A stretch of DNA of 64,000 nucleotides from positions 124,001 through 188,000 of the forward strand of contig BGKB01000029.1 in assembly GCA_003116975.1 (NCBI GenBank). Reading direction: 5' to 3'. This document shows positions 1 through 9,865 of this stretch, piece by piece (position 1 is the stretch's first letter; each line of letters begins with the position of its first letter). The stretch is from Aurantiochytrium sp. KH105. Taxonomy: Eukaryota; Sar; Bigyra; Thraustochytrida; Thraustochytriidae. Both the position numbers and the translations under genes were made by a program. The notes below the pieces were generated by a model. The model saw nothing but the letters and a program-made list of their open reading frames with translations, ran no database searches and was not told the origin of the DNA.

Positions 1-2
1 AG

Positions 3-3000
3 ATGAGGGCTGTCTTTTGGCGTCGAGGTTTGGAGTGGTCGCGTGTTGCGCGCGCGACGCACCGTCATCAGACGCGCGTTGTGTCCACGGGGACGCGAAA
101 CGAGCCGCGCGTTGTAACGATTGGCGATGTGACGCACGAGTTCGCGCCGGCGCAGGACCTTGCCAGAGTCCCTCAACAGTACCACCGCGACTTTGGGGCG
201 GCAGTCTCGCAGACAGCCCTTGGTCACCTGCGATGGATGCTGCAAAAGGACAAGCTGGGCCAAGATATGTTTCTCATGGGCACGCCAGGCCCCTCCCGAC
301 GCTGGCTCGCGCTGCGATACGCAGAACTGACCCAACGCGAGGTCGAATACGTTTCAATTAGTCGTGACACCACCGAAAGCGATCTTAAACAGCGCCGCGA
401 GATTGTCGGCGGCTCGGCACTATTTGAAGACCAAGCCCCTGTCAGAGCTGCTCTACACGGGCGTCTCCTCATCATTGATGGCATCGAGAAAGCCGAGCGC
501 AACGTTTTGCCAACGCTCAACAACCTGCTCGAGAATCGTGAAATGCAGCTCGAGGATGGCCGCTTCCTCATGGACCCAGCCCGCTACGAGGAGCTCAAAG
601 ATCAAGTTTCCATGAGTGACACACAAAAGCATATCGTTCCTTCACACAAAGACTTTCGCGTCATCGCTCTGGGCGTACCCGTGCCACCATTTCGCGGCAA
701 ACCGCTCGACCCGCCCCTTCGGTCCCGCTTCCAAGTACGCGTTGTAGAGCCCGCCTCTGGAAGCGAAGTATGGCCGGATCTTGTGCACGCCGTCTCGAGC
801 GTGGACGCCAACGTCTCAGCTGCCCCTGCCGACCATCCACGTCTCGTCGCTCTGACCAGCGCTGCGGGCGCGCTTCGCATGATGGAGGAGTCCTGGAACG
901 CCCCTCCGGGCGACGAGTCCGTCGTACAGGGCATGCCACATTTTCCCGAGTCGACGCTTCCGCAACTTTCCGTTCTCGTCCACAGCTTTCCAGAAGACGC
1001 CGTGGCCACCCCGCTGGCACGCGCCTTTCCCTTTTTCGGCACGGTACCTGGACCCAAGGCCCAAGAAACGGTGCGGAAGACATGCTCGCTCCTGCTCAAA
1101 GAACGTGCTTCTGATCTTTTGCAGAAAAAGCAAATGGCCTACCAGCCGCAAACCTTTCAGCACACTCGCTACACGCTGGCTAACGTTGTTCCAAACAAGG
1201 CGACTGGTGAAGAAGAAAAGGACACCGACAATTTTCTCGGAACATTTGCCTTCGAGTCCCCCTCGGGACATGCTGTCGAGCTCCAGGGACATGTCGGCCC
1301 TCAGCTCGCGGTGGGTGCCTCGAAACGCGTGGAGCTGGACTCGAGGCCCTTCCACGCCATTGACGAGCACGAAATGATCATGAGTGCCATGGCGCAAGAC
1401 CACTGCGTGGGACGCGATGTTGTTCTGCTCGGAGAGCCGGGAAGCGGCAAGTCCCGACTTGCAGAGCACTTTAGCGAGCGTCTTGGCTATCAGACAACCT
1501 TGTTTAGTCTTTATAAGGACATGAGTGCGCGCGACCTTTTGCAGCGAAGGACCACGGACAGCCAGGGCAACACGGGATGGGAATACAGTCCGCTCGTGAA
1601 TGCCGCGATTCGGGGTGAGATGCTTATCCTCGACGGCATCGACCGCGTCGATCCTGAGACACTCACGGTGATCCAACGTCTCGTGTGCGATCGTGAGGCA
1701 GAACTCTTTGACGGCAAGCTGCTTCGCGCTGTCGGCGCTGCGGGCGCATCAAACAATGCAGACCAGAGAGAAGGCGAAGCCAAAGCCACCAAGGTGGTTG
1801 CCGTCCATCCTCGCTTCCGCATTGTGGCGCTCGCGACAACGGGAAGCACCAAGGCCTCGCAGAGCTGGCTCAATGCCGATACCCTCGCCATGTTTTCCGT
1901 GCACCACTTGAACCACATGTCGCCTGCTGATCACGAAACCATTGTGCGCGCGTGCCTTCAAAACGTGCCGGGTGAGTTTCTTGCGCTTCTGCGAGACTTT
2001 TCTGCAGCGCTACTTGAAGATCGCGATCACGCTGATGCGAAGATGAAAAAACCGTCCAAGGACGATCCAGAGTCTGAGGCAGTGACCAAGGCTGCGTCCA
2101 TGGGTGTGCGCCCGCTTTCGCTGCGTCAAGTGATGCGACTGTGCAGATTTGCAGACGCCTTCCCTACGCAAGCGCTTCCAGAGATGCGCGAGCGATTGCG
2201 CACGGTGCTGCTTGGCCACTTTTTGCCTCATTCGCAGTACAAGGCGCTCGAAGAACTCATGGACCGCGTCGGAATTCCCAGCGATCAGCATGGGGAGGAA
2301 GAACTCGCGCCAGGACAGGGCATTTCTATTGAGTCTTCGGACGATTATGTTTGCATTGGCGAGGTTCGCGCTGCGGTAAAAGCACCCGAATTCCCTGAAC
2401 TTGTCCCTGCTCCTGTGTTCTTTGACATTCCCAAGCATCGCGAGCTCTTGCGCGACATGCTCGAGGACGTCGTATCGGGCGAGCACGCCAAGCATTTGCT
2501 GCTCATCGGCAACCAAGGCGTAGGTAAGAACAAGCTCGCGGACCGTCTCTTGCAGCTCATGCAAAAGGAACGCGAGTACATTCAGCTGCATCGTGACTCC
2601 ACGGTCGGGAGCTTGACACTTTCGCCAAGTTTGCGCGATGGCATTGTCGTCTGGGATGACTCCCCGCTCGTTCGTGCGGCTGTTCGTGGAAGGGCGCTCA
2701 TGGTTGACGAGGTGGACAAGGCCCCCCTTGAGGTCGTCTCCGTGCTCAAATCGCTCGTGGAGGATGGCGAGTTGCTCTTGGCCGATGGCAGACGTCTCGT
2801 CTCGCAGAGTCGGTACGCGGCTGCAGAGCGTCTTGGCACGTCGGAAAAGTTGTTGCCCTTGCATGCTGACTTTATGATGGTGGTCCTGGCGAATCGCCCG
2901 GGCTTTCCCTTTTTGGGAAACCACGTCTTTCGTGAGATCGGCGACATCTTTTCTGCGCACGTCATTCCGAACCCCGATGCAGCCTCCGAACTGGAACTTT

Positions 3001-3386
3001 TGCAGGCATATGCCCCCACGGTGGACCGTGGGATCCTGGCAAAGCTGGTGGGCGCCTTTTCAGAGCTTCGTTCTCTCGTCGACGATGGTGTCCTGGTTTA
3101 CCCTTTTAGCACACGCGAGGCGGTTGCGGTAGCCAAGCATTTGGAAACGTTTCCTACCGATGGGCTGGTAAATACGCTGGAGAACGTGCTCGGATTTGAC
3201 ACCTTTGATCCGCAGACCATGGACGTCATTGTCGGCGCGTTTCAACGGCATGGAATTCCGTACGTGTCTGCGCGCACGCGCAAGAATGACCCCAGCGCAT
3301 CTCGATATACTATTGCGGTTTCGCACCCCGAGGATCTCGCACCACCTTTTGCCACCGAGGAGTGGACTTCGCGGGACAAGAACTAG
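3..3386 (+). CDS. VWA8: VWA8-like mitochondrial AAA+ ATPase lacking the VWA half
   Basis: The 1127-residue frame begins with an arginine-rich, acid-poor stretch (residues 1-30) typical of a mitochondrial presequence, so the ATG at base 3 may be the true start although upstream DNA is not visible. It follows VWA8 closely. The first AAA-like module has a degenerate Walker A (GTPGPSRR, near residue 95, lacking Lys-Ser/Thr), then LKQRREI and NNLLENREMQLEDGRFLM. A second module has a canonical Walker A (GEPGSGKS, near 478) and a third has GNQGVGKNK (near 838). VWA8 is a dynein-related AAA ATPase of mitochondria, about 1900 residues in human, with a C-terminal von Willebrand A domain. Here the frame stops after the AAA part, and the next gene on the strand is unrelated, so the VWA half is absent. 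A short human isoform of similar extent exists, so this may be a natural short form. Identity is confident; completeness is not. Confidence 0.85.
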   Translation: MRAVFWRRGLEWSRVARATHRHQTRVVSTGTRNEPRVVTIGDVTHEFAPAQDLARVPQQYHRDFGAAVSQTALGHLRWMLQKDKLGQDMFLMGTPGPSRRWLALRYAELTQREVEYVSISRDTTESDLKQRREIVGGSALFEDQAPVRAALHGRLLIIDGIEKAERNVLPTLNNLLENREMQLEDGRFLMDPARYEELKDQVSMSDTQKHIVPSHKDFRVIALGVPVPPFRGKPLDPPLRSRFQVRVVEPASGSEVWPDLVHAVSSVDANVSAAPADHPRLVALTSAAGALRMMEESWNAPPGDESVVQGMPHFPESTLPQLSVLVHSFPEDAVATPLARAFPFFGTVPGPKAQETVRKTCSLLLKERASDLLQKKQMAYQPQTFQHTRYTLANVVPNKATGEEEKDTDNFLGTFAFESPSGHAVELQGHVGPQLAVGASKRVELDSRPFHAIDEHEMIMSAMAQDHCVGRDVVLLGEPGSGKSRLAEHFSERLGYQTTLFSLYKDMSARDLLQRRTTDSQGNTGWEYSPLVNAAIRGEMLILDGIDRVDPETLTVIQRLVCDREAELFDGKLLRAVGAAGASNNADQREGEAKATKVVAVHPRFRIVALATTGSTKASQSWLNADTLAMFSVHHLNHMSPADHETIVRACLQNVPGEFLALLRDFSAALLEDRDHADAKMKKPSKDDPESEAVTKAASMGVRPLSLRQVMRLCRFADAFPTQALPEMRERLRTVLLGHFLPHSQYKALEELMDRVGIPSDQHGEEELAPGQGISIESSDDYVCIGEVRAAVKAPEFPELVPAPVFFDIPKHRELLRDMLEDVVSGEHAKHLLLIGNQGVGKNKLADRLLQLMQKEREYIQLHRDSTVGSLTLSPSLRDGIVVWDDSPLVRAAVRGRALMVDEVDKAPLEVVSVLKSLVEDGELLLADGRRLVSQSRYAAAERLGTSEKLLPLHADFMMVVLANRPGFPFLGNHVFREIGDIFSAHVIPNPDAASELELLQAYAPTVDRGILAKLVGAFSELRSLVDDGVLVYPFSTREAVAVAKHLETFPTDGLVNTLENVLGFDTFDPQTMDVIVGAFQRHGIPYVSARTRKNDPSASRYTIAVSHPEDLAPPFATEEWTSRDKN

Positions 3387-3721
3387 GCCTAGATAACATC
3401 AACGCAAAGACCACTCACAAACATACTTACAGCATTGGTATAGTATACTACTATACTCCTCGTTTTGCTGTCCCTCCTCCTTGGAGCGAGCTCGAAAGCA
3501 GGTATAATCTGTTTCATAAACCATTCGAAAAGGCGCCAGCTTTCTAGATCGTGCTCCCAGCCTGCGGGGCAGTCTCGCTGCTCCCAAGCACAGCGGTCTG
3601 CAGCTGGTTTTTATGCTGTTCTTCGCTGTTCTTGCGCTGTTCGTCATCGGGGTGATGGGATGATGACGAGGTGTCCACTTTTTGGCCTTGAGCCGCGCGT
3701 GCGCAAGAGCAAACCAGTTTC
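3387..3721. other. Intergenic region between VWA8-like and Sec14 genes
   Basis: It lies downstream of a plus-strand stop and upstream of a plus-strand ATG. The VWA8 stop codon is embedded in a CTAGGCCTAG palindrome. Around 3439-3457 is an AT-rich near-palindrome built from TATAG/CTATA words. No gene is seen. It presumably contains the VWA8 3' end and the promoter of the Sec14 gene. Confidence 0.5.
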
Positions 3722-5395
3722 ATGGGTCAGCGTCTCGTGTGCGGAGCGCAGGGGCTGCGCGAGGGCGCTGCGGCCCCTGCGCCTGCGCCTGCGCGGCCTC
3801 GCGTCTTCGATGGAGGCCAAACCTCGTCGGCGACCCTCGGTCCGTCGCAGACCAGGCAGGCCTCGACAACACGCGCTTCCCGACCCTGCATGACGGCGAC
3901 TTCGACAGAGTGCCAACACCAAGAGCAGTCGCGGCGGCAAGAAGACGCGAGGCGCAACGAGCGGAGGGAGGCCCCACGTGTGCGAAGGGTCGTGGCTAAG
4001 CTTGAAAAGGACCAGCGTGAGGTGCTGCGAGGGGCAGCAACCAAAGCGACCACGAGCCAGCGCAAGCTTGTCCTCGAAACCTGCTTCGCGCTGGTCGTCG
4101 TCTTTTGTGTCTCAACTGGACTTGTCGTCGACCGCGAGTGGACAGCCTCTGTCGCCGCTGTTGGTCTTTGTTGGCTGCTCGTGTTGTCGAGGCGAGGTCC
4201 GCTGCCCGAGATTGACATCCCTCCGCGACCTACCCTGATGTGGTCGAAGAAGCCGTCGGCCCGAACAGCCGCGCCCCTCGAAGCGGCGCGCGAGGCGACC
4301 ACGTCGGGCCTTGTCAAGAGCGAAAAGGTCGAAGAGGATGGCTTTCCCGAGACAGAGTCTGCAGAAATGCCAGAATCAGGAAATGGAGATGGAGATCTCG
4401 TTTTACCAGCAGCGAAAAGCCTGCGAGAGCTGCCTCGCCAAGGGCTACAGTCAACACTAGCGGACGACGGAAACGGGGAGAATGAACCACTGAACCAGGA
4501 GCAAATGAAAGCCATTGAAGATCTGTATACCACCCTCAAAGATGCCTTTCATGCGCTGGTCAGCGATATACCCGAGGACGAGTCCTTTGCCACGTATGAA
4601 ACGTGTCGCAGGTATCTCGTTGCCCGCGAATGGAGCTCGCGCGCCGCGGAGAAGCAGCTGCGTGGGACGATCAAGTGGCGCCAAGAAAATCGTTACGGTG
4701 CTGGAAGGTTTTACGAGAGTGCGGCCGCTCGACGTAACCCATGGGGCTGGTCAATGCGGCCCATTGGGTTCTCGTCGCCACTTGGGTGTCCCGTGGCATT
4801 TACAGTTTTTTCTCATGCCAACGAGCGCTTCAACCTCGAGGGCAGTATGGAGCATTTGACACGAATGCTCGATGCCATGCGTCAAATGATTCATGAGCGG
4901 TCTTGCGAAGGTCTGACACCCTCTGCGCAGCAGCGGCAATGGGTGTGGGTGATTGACTTTCACGGTTTTAGTTTGCGCGACAATAATCCGCGCACGGGGA
5001 TTCATACAGCAGACTTGCTGTCTCACTTTCCCGAGTTTTTGAATTGCATTGTTTTGCTCAACGCCCCCGCACTATTCAGTGGTTTGTACAAGATCATGTG
5101 CAAGCTCGTCGATGAGCGCGTGCGCAACAAAGTGTTGTTCGTATCACGCAGCGACGCATCAGTCAAGCTCAAGGAGCGCTTTGGCTCGGATATTGCCAGC
5201 TGGGTGGCAACAGAGTCCGAGGAAGCCAAGGCGACGGCTCATCGCTCAAAGCGTGGCGAGCCACGAAAATATTGGTTGCCTCCGGACCGGGAGGACGAGC
5301 ACGATCCGCGAGGAACTTATGATTACGTCCATGGCAAGTGGTACCTCAGAACGCCGGGCGATCAATATGAGGAGGATAAGTCAGAAAGCTCTTGA
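3722..5395 (+). CDS. Sec14 / CRAL-TRIO domain membrane protein
   Basis: 557 residues. The C-terminal half (about residues 255-490) has the CRAL-TRIO-N helix pattern (RRYLVAREWSSRAAEKQL), then a Sec14 lipid-binding fold with VWVIDFHGFSLRDN, a FPEFLNCIVLLNAPALFSGLY stretch and a VLFVSRSD strand. Such proteins bind or exchange phosphoinositides and other hydrophobic ligands. Upstream, residues about 116-156 hold two hydrophobic segments separated by a short acidic/arginine turn, suggesting a membrane hairpin, followed by an acidic low-complexity linker. Most Sec14 proteins are soluble, so the N-terminal hairpin is notable. The ATG at 3722 gives the longest form. The in-frame ATG at 3890 (residue 57) would remove a low-complexity Ala/Pro leader and keep both hydrophobic segments. 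The gene converges on the FAM227-like gene, 196 bp away. Confidence 0.8.
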   Translation: MGQRLVCGAQGLREGAAAPAPAPARPRVFDGGQTSSATLGPSQTRQASTTRASRPCMTATSTECQHQEQSRRQEDARRNERREAPRVRRVVAKLEKDQREVLRGAATKATTSQRKLVLETCFALVVVFCVSTGLVVDREWTASVAAVGLCWLLVLSRRGPLPEIDIPPRPTLMWSKKPSARTAAPLEAAREATTSGLVKSEKVEEDGFPETESAEMPESGNGDGDLVLPAAKSLRELPRQGLQSTLADDGNGENEPLNQEQMKAIEDLYTTLKDAFHALVSDIPEDESFATYETCRRYLVAREWSSRAAEKQLRGTIKWRQENRYGAGRFYESAAARRNPWGWSMRPIGFSSPLGCPVAFTVFSHANERFNLEGSMEHLTRMLDAMRQMIHERSCEGLTPSAQQRQWVWVIDFHGFSLRDNNPRTGIHTADLLSHFPEFLNCIVLLNAPALFSGLYKIMCKLVDERVRNKVLFVSRSDASVKLKERFGSDIASWVATESEEAKATAHRSKRGEPRKYWLPPDREDEHDPRGTYDYVHGKWYLRTPGDQYEEDKSESS

Positions 5396-5591
5396 TTTTT
5401 CTCTAACATGCTAAACGTGTCAAAAGAACGAAAAAGGAAAACCAGCAATTCCCCCCCCCAAAGAAGGACAAAACGGGGAGATGGAAAAACGTGGCGGCGT
5501 TGTTCTCGGCCGCGACGCGGTTACGGTTCGGCTTTCGCGGCCTCCTGCTTTTTAAAATTAAATATACCACATAACAGAACAAAAAAGCAAG

Positions 5592-7352
5592 TCACGGCAA
5601 GAGCATCATTCTCGCATGTGTTCTCGCCATCTGTCTTTCTCTCTTCTTGGAAGCTTCAATTTTGTCTTTGGCAGCAATGACACGCTCTGCAGGTGGAAGG
5701 TGCGCTCGAACGGCAAGATTTGCATGCCAATCGAGACGCTTCTCGCCCTGGAGGTGCGCGTTGCGCGTGCCTTTGCTCTCACCCGAAATCGATCCATCCG
5801 AAGACCGTGCTCGATGGCCTGTCTTTGTTTGTGCAAGGTCCATGCAAAAGCGACCAACGCCTTCCATTCCGCCATTGAGGACGCTTTCCTGGCGCGCCAA
5901 GACGCCACGAATGTCACTCGATAAGGTGGCCCTTGATTTTTGCATGAACGCTTCGAAGGCTTCGCGCTCATGGGCGTAGCGTTCGTTTAGCTGTGCTGAT
6001 TTTGTAGTTGGACACGACCTGCGAAAAGTCCACGTTCCCCCGACGCGAGCGTTTGACGCTGGAAGGGTACGATAGACGAGGTGCGGGGCAGAGGTCCCTG
6101 GACGAAGCGAGGCCTTGGGACCTTTTTTCTCGACGAGAAATTCGCCAAGGAGCGAACCAACAAGAGTAGCATCGTAGCGTTCCCGTGGCTGCAAGGTTGT
6201 CCGATAAAGCTCTTCATCGAGACTGTCTTCAATGAGATCGCTCTTATTGCGGGCTTGGTCATCTGATGCTGGCCCGACGTGGTCTGTTTCGCCGCCTGCG
6301 GGCGAGCTTGCGGTGGCAGGGTCTCGTGCCGAAGTTGACCCGCCATTCTTTGTTTTTTTGTTTGCGCCTCCCGTCGGCGTTGACGACGGCGCTTCAAGAT
6401 TGTGCTCTGCATCGTCGTTACTATTTCTCTTCTGATTGCCTTCCGTTTTGTTCATGTCGTCATCATTGTTGCTGTTGTCGTCATCCTGATTGTCTGCGCG
6501 TGTCTTTGTCGCCTCGTCTTCAAAAATTCGAGCGCGGGTTGCCTGGATGGAGACGCTGCTAAGCTGAGCACCAAGCAAGAGCTCGCAGCACGTCTCGTAG
6601 ACGTCTTGCTGAAGCGACCCGCGGTAAAGATGACGGGAACCCGGGCAGAGGTAGCGGAAACCCGTGAGTATGGCTTTGCCCATTGCAAATGGAACATAGA
6701 GGTGAACGAGGTCACGCTTGATTTTGGCGACTCGGACGTTTAAGAGACGCATGAGTTCCACGTAGAGGGTACTCATATCGCTTCGAAGCCTTTGCAAGGT
6801 TGCTTGAGCGTTTGCAATATCTGCTTCGAGGCGGCGGCGCGAGGCGGCTACGCGTTCGTGCTCGAGCATATCGCGGTTCTTGGGCAGAATAAAGTGAAGA
6901 CATACGCAGTACCAGAAGAGGGTTTGCAAGACGCGGCGCGCCAGCGGCGTGCGCGAGATGCGGCCAAAGCTATGCTTGACATTTTCGTTGGGGGGAAGTT
7001 TAATATGCGTGCGCACGTAGCCAAGGAGGAGGTCTGGCTCGCAGTCAAAGGGTGGTTGGTTGTACACGTAGACGAGTTTTTCAATGGATCGGGTCACGTT
7101 GCGGTCTGCGATGCAGTGGAGCTCGCGCTCCTGGAGGATGCGCTCCCGCGATTCATCGAGGTTGTGTCCGTGCGGGATTGCGGCTCCGAGCGAGACGGAG
7201 CTGCGCGTGCCTTCAGCATTCGACTCGACGATGCTCCCTGCAGATCGTGAGCTTGTGAGGAGCGAGTCAGCGCGATGACTGCTTCGCGAATGGTTTGGGG
7301 CATTAACAGCGGCAATTCCGCCATTGGCCGTGGGTTGATGTTGATGTTGTTG

Positions 7353-7416
<64 letters not shown>

Positions 7417-7778
7417 GAGCGGTCTTTGAAGAGGTGTTTAGCCGTGTAGATGCGAGAGGGTTTGGAGTTTCCGATGCGTGTCGTAAGGAGTCCAGCAAGC
7501 TTGAGGGTGGGTGGAATTTCTTGAATTGCAACACGAGCTTTGGCCGCGACTATGGCATTGCGCTCTTGAAAGAGCTGCGCCGTGGAGTCGTCTGTAGACG
7601 CATCAACGTCACTTTGCAGGGTATTTTTGAACTTGGCGAATGTCGCGTTAAGATCGCTCACGCGCCCGAGGAGGATCTCGGTCATTTGCTTGGACATGGC
7701 CTCCTTTTGCTCGATGGGGCGCTCATGGCCATCTTCGCCGGACGGCGACAGCAGCGGGCTGAGTCGCTCGTCCGCCAT
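5592..7778 (-). CDS. FAM227-like (FWWh domain) protein with poly-Gln tract
   Basis: 728 residues from the first ATG (7778); the frame is open further upstream but without an ATG. Residues roughly 140-165 are an almost pure glutamine run encoded by CTG/CAG repeats. The conserved part follows: a leader with VYVYNQPPFDCEPDLLLGYV, then the signature LARRVLQTLFWYCVCLHFI, and a later stretch with LVHLYVPFAMGKAILTGFRY and LLLGAQLSSV. This order matches the FWWh domain of FAM227A/B, a poorly characterised family found mostly in ciliated eukaryotes. The second tryptophan of the name-giving FWW is Tyr here. An acidic Asn/Asp-rich linker and a basic C-terminal helix follow. Function is unknown; the cilium link is inferred from family distribution. 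It is divergent from the phosphagen kinase gene across about 2.1 kb. Confidence 0.55.
7345..7416. repeat. GTT/GCT trinucleotide repeat encoding poly-Gln
   Basis: A run of TTG/CTG-type triplets on the plus strand, in frame as CAA/CAG on the minus strand, giving over 20 consecutive glutamines in the FAM227-like protein. The CTG part is nearly pure and likely length-variable. Confidence 0.95.
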
Positions 7779-9389
7779 CGTGCGCGTCGCGCTCTCTGCT
7801 ACGTCGCCACCGCGCAGAAATACTGGTCGCGCTGGGCGCGCCGAGCCTTTTCGACGTGAATGAATGTGTATTGCGAAGTGAAGCGCTCTCAACTTGCTTG
7901 TACCATTGCATCACGATCGTTTATGAGAGATGAAGGGGAGAAAAGGAGAGAAGAAAAGAAAAAAGGAAAAAGAAGAACAAAAAAAGATGCGTTGAGCGAC
8001 GTTCAGTGCCGAGCGGCCGCACCCCGCCGTCCGTCCGTCCACTCACGACCTCGCACGCCACACGCCTGCTGCTTTTTCTTCTCTCTAGAATACTCGACCT
8101 CCTCGGCATCTTCTAGTACCCACCCAGTTAGTTAGTTTCCCAGCCACCCAGCAAGCTGCAGCTGGCCGCGCGCATCGTGCCAACAGGACCTCCCACACCC
8201 GTGTCCGGTATCCACAAACCGCCTCGCATGCTCCCTTGTCCTTGAACCACTGCACGCCACGTGCTGCGCTGCCCTCATTACAATCTGTTTTTTACGCAGC
8301 GCGGCTCGCGCGGTGACGCCGTCACGCTGCTGGTCTTCCGGGCGGCTCCCGCGGCCCGTCTCGCGCGGCAGAAAGAAGCTGCTGCTGCTGCTGCGAGCAT
8401 CGGCAGCAGCACCGCATGCACGGGAGGATGGGTGGCTGCCGCGCCGCGCGTGCCTGGACCGCGGCGCGGCGCGTCCCGCCCTCCTAGATGTTTCCGCTAA
8501 GAGCACCCTAGCCCCGCTTCGTTTACTTTTGGCCTTTATCTTATCCTATTTTACCTGACTTTGTTCCACTATACGTACTATACCTTATTTACAATACCCC
8601 ACTATACTTAGGCCTACTATACACTCTATATTTATTTTTAGAGTTTGGACGCGCACACGCGCAGCGTAGTAGGACACCCTAGCTCCTGGCTAGTTACTAC
8701 CGGGGTGTGCGCGCGCTGCACGCGCTGCACCTCGCGGCCGACCCCTCCCAGGAATTCTGCACTGGACGCACGGCCTGCGTCCCTCCGAAATGGACGCGCG
8801 CTTTTTTCTTTGTTTCTTTCGCAGCCAAGCTCTTGCTTGCGATGTTTCTCCGCGCGGTGCTGCCGCTGCTGGCATGCATGGCTGGCGAGGGACGGGCGGC
8901 CGGTCGGAGGGGCGCGGCCAGCTGCGGCCGGCTGCGCCGTTCGCGAGGCGCAGCCGCTCGCGCGCCTTCCTGCACGCACGGCTGGAGCGTGCGGCGGGAG
9001 CCTGGTGCAGGGGCGGTGCGGCGCGCGCGAGCAGTTGCGCGCGCGCAAAGTCACATGTGTAAAGCAGAAAAGTGCACGCGCGCACACCCTCTTTCGATCG
9101 GCCATTCACATCAAACAAACAATGGATGGCAGAAACCACTCACTGCACAGCACAATTCACCCCAGCGAGAGAGAGATCGACTTGCACAGCCTTGACATGA
9201 GTCCACATGACAGAGTTCGTTCGATTGGTTGGCCATTCATCGCGGTGCGGATGCTTGCTTCCGGTTGACACTGGCGACTCGATGGACTCATGGACCACCA
9301 CCCGCGTTGAGCTCTTCGATGATGATCGCTCACCCTCGGCCTCCTCGAGTGACGAGCCCGCGTAACTCACCAAGCTCGCTCGCCGCGCT

Positions 9390-9390
<1 letters not shown>

Positions 9391-9427
<37 letters not shown>

Positions 9428-9447
9428 TGCAGCTGCTGCTCCTCCTC
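9391..9447. repeat. CAG repeat followed by CTG words
   Basis: About a dozen CAG units run directly into CTGCAGCTGCTGCT, so the tract could fold into a CAG/CTG hairpin. It sits about 420 bp upstream of the phosphagen kinase start. Confidence 0.9.
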
Positions 9448-9818
9448 GCCGGCTCGCTGCGGCGGGCTGGCTTCCGCGCATCTTGCTGCGTTCGGCGGGG
9501 CTCCGAGTCCAGTTTGCGCAGCTGCGAACGTGGTTTCTGGTTGCTGGATGCCGAGTCGATTGATCGATCCCTGCGAGTGAAATGGGAGGAGCGAGAGGAG
9601 AGTCCTCCCCCAGGGGCGCCTTCATCTTCCTGGACCGCGCTTTGCGCCCGCTGCGGTCGCAAACCCGCGCCGGGTGCACGCCTCGGCCCGCACTGCAGGC
9701 ACTGCAAAGCAGAGTCAAGCAAAGCCAAACTCGGAGCGCGAGTGAAGGAGCGAGCGAGCGAGCAGACCTGCATCTCCGAAACTTGGACGAGCCTGAGCCG
9801 AGCGTACTGCCCGCGTCG

Positions 9819-9847
9819 AGCAGCAGCAGCAGCAGCAGCAGAAGCAG
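9819..9847. repeat. AGC repeat in the probable 5' UTR
   Basis: Short AGC/GCA triplet run just upstream of the phosphagen kinase ATG (9866). It continues as GAAGCAGC before the start context AGAAGATGG. Confidence 0.85.
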
Positions 9848-9865
9848 CGAGAGAGCAGAGAGAAG

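Larger units (their letters stand above)
7779..9865. promoter_or_regulatory. Divergent intergenic region, FAM227-like / phosphagen kinase
   Basis: About 2.1 kb between two divergent starts. The first part is a purine-rich block (7925-7990). Then comes GC-rich sequence, then an AT-rich block at about 8560-8640 with four ACTATA words and a TAGGCCTA-like word. Next is GC-rich sequence with two CAG tracts (9391-9426 and 9819-9847). Reading frames present here are low-complexity and not credible genes. The second CAG tract lies about 20 bp before the kinase ATG and is probably in its 5' UTR. Confidence 0.5.

Noticed and set aside
3387-3721. Continuation of VWA8 by splicing around the stop
   Set aside because: No credible GT donor just before the stop, and the downstream frame is a Sec14 protein with its own leader.
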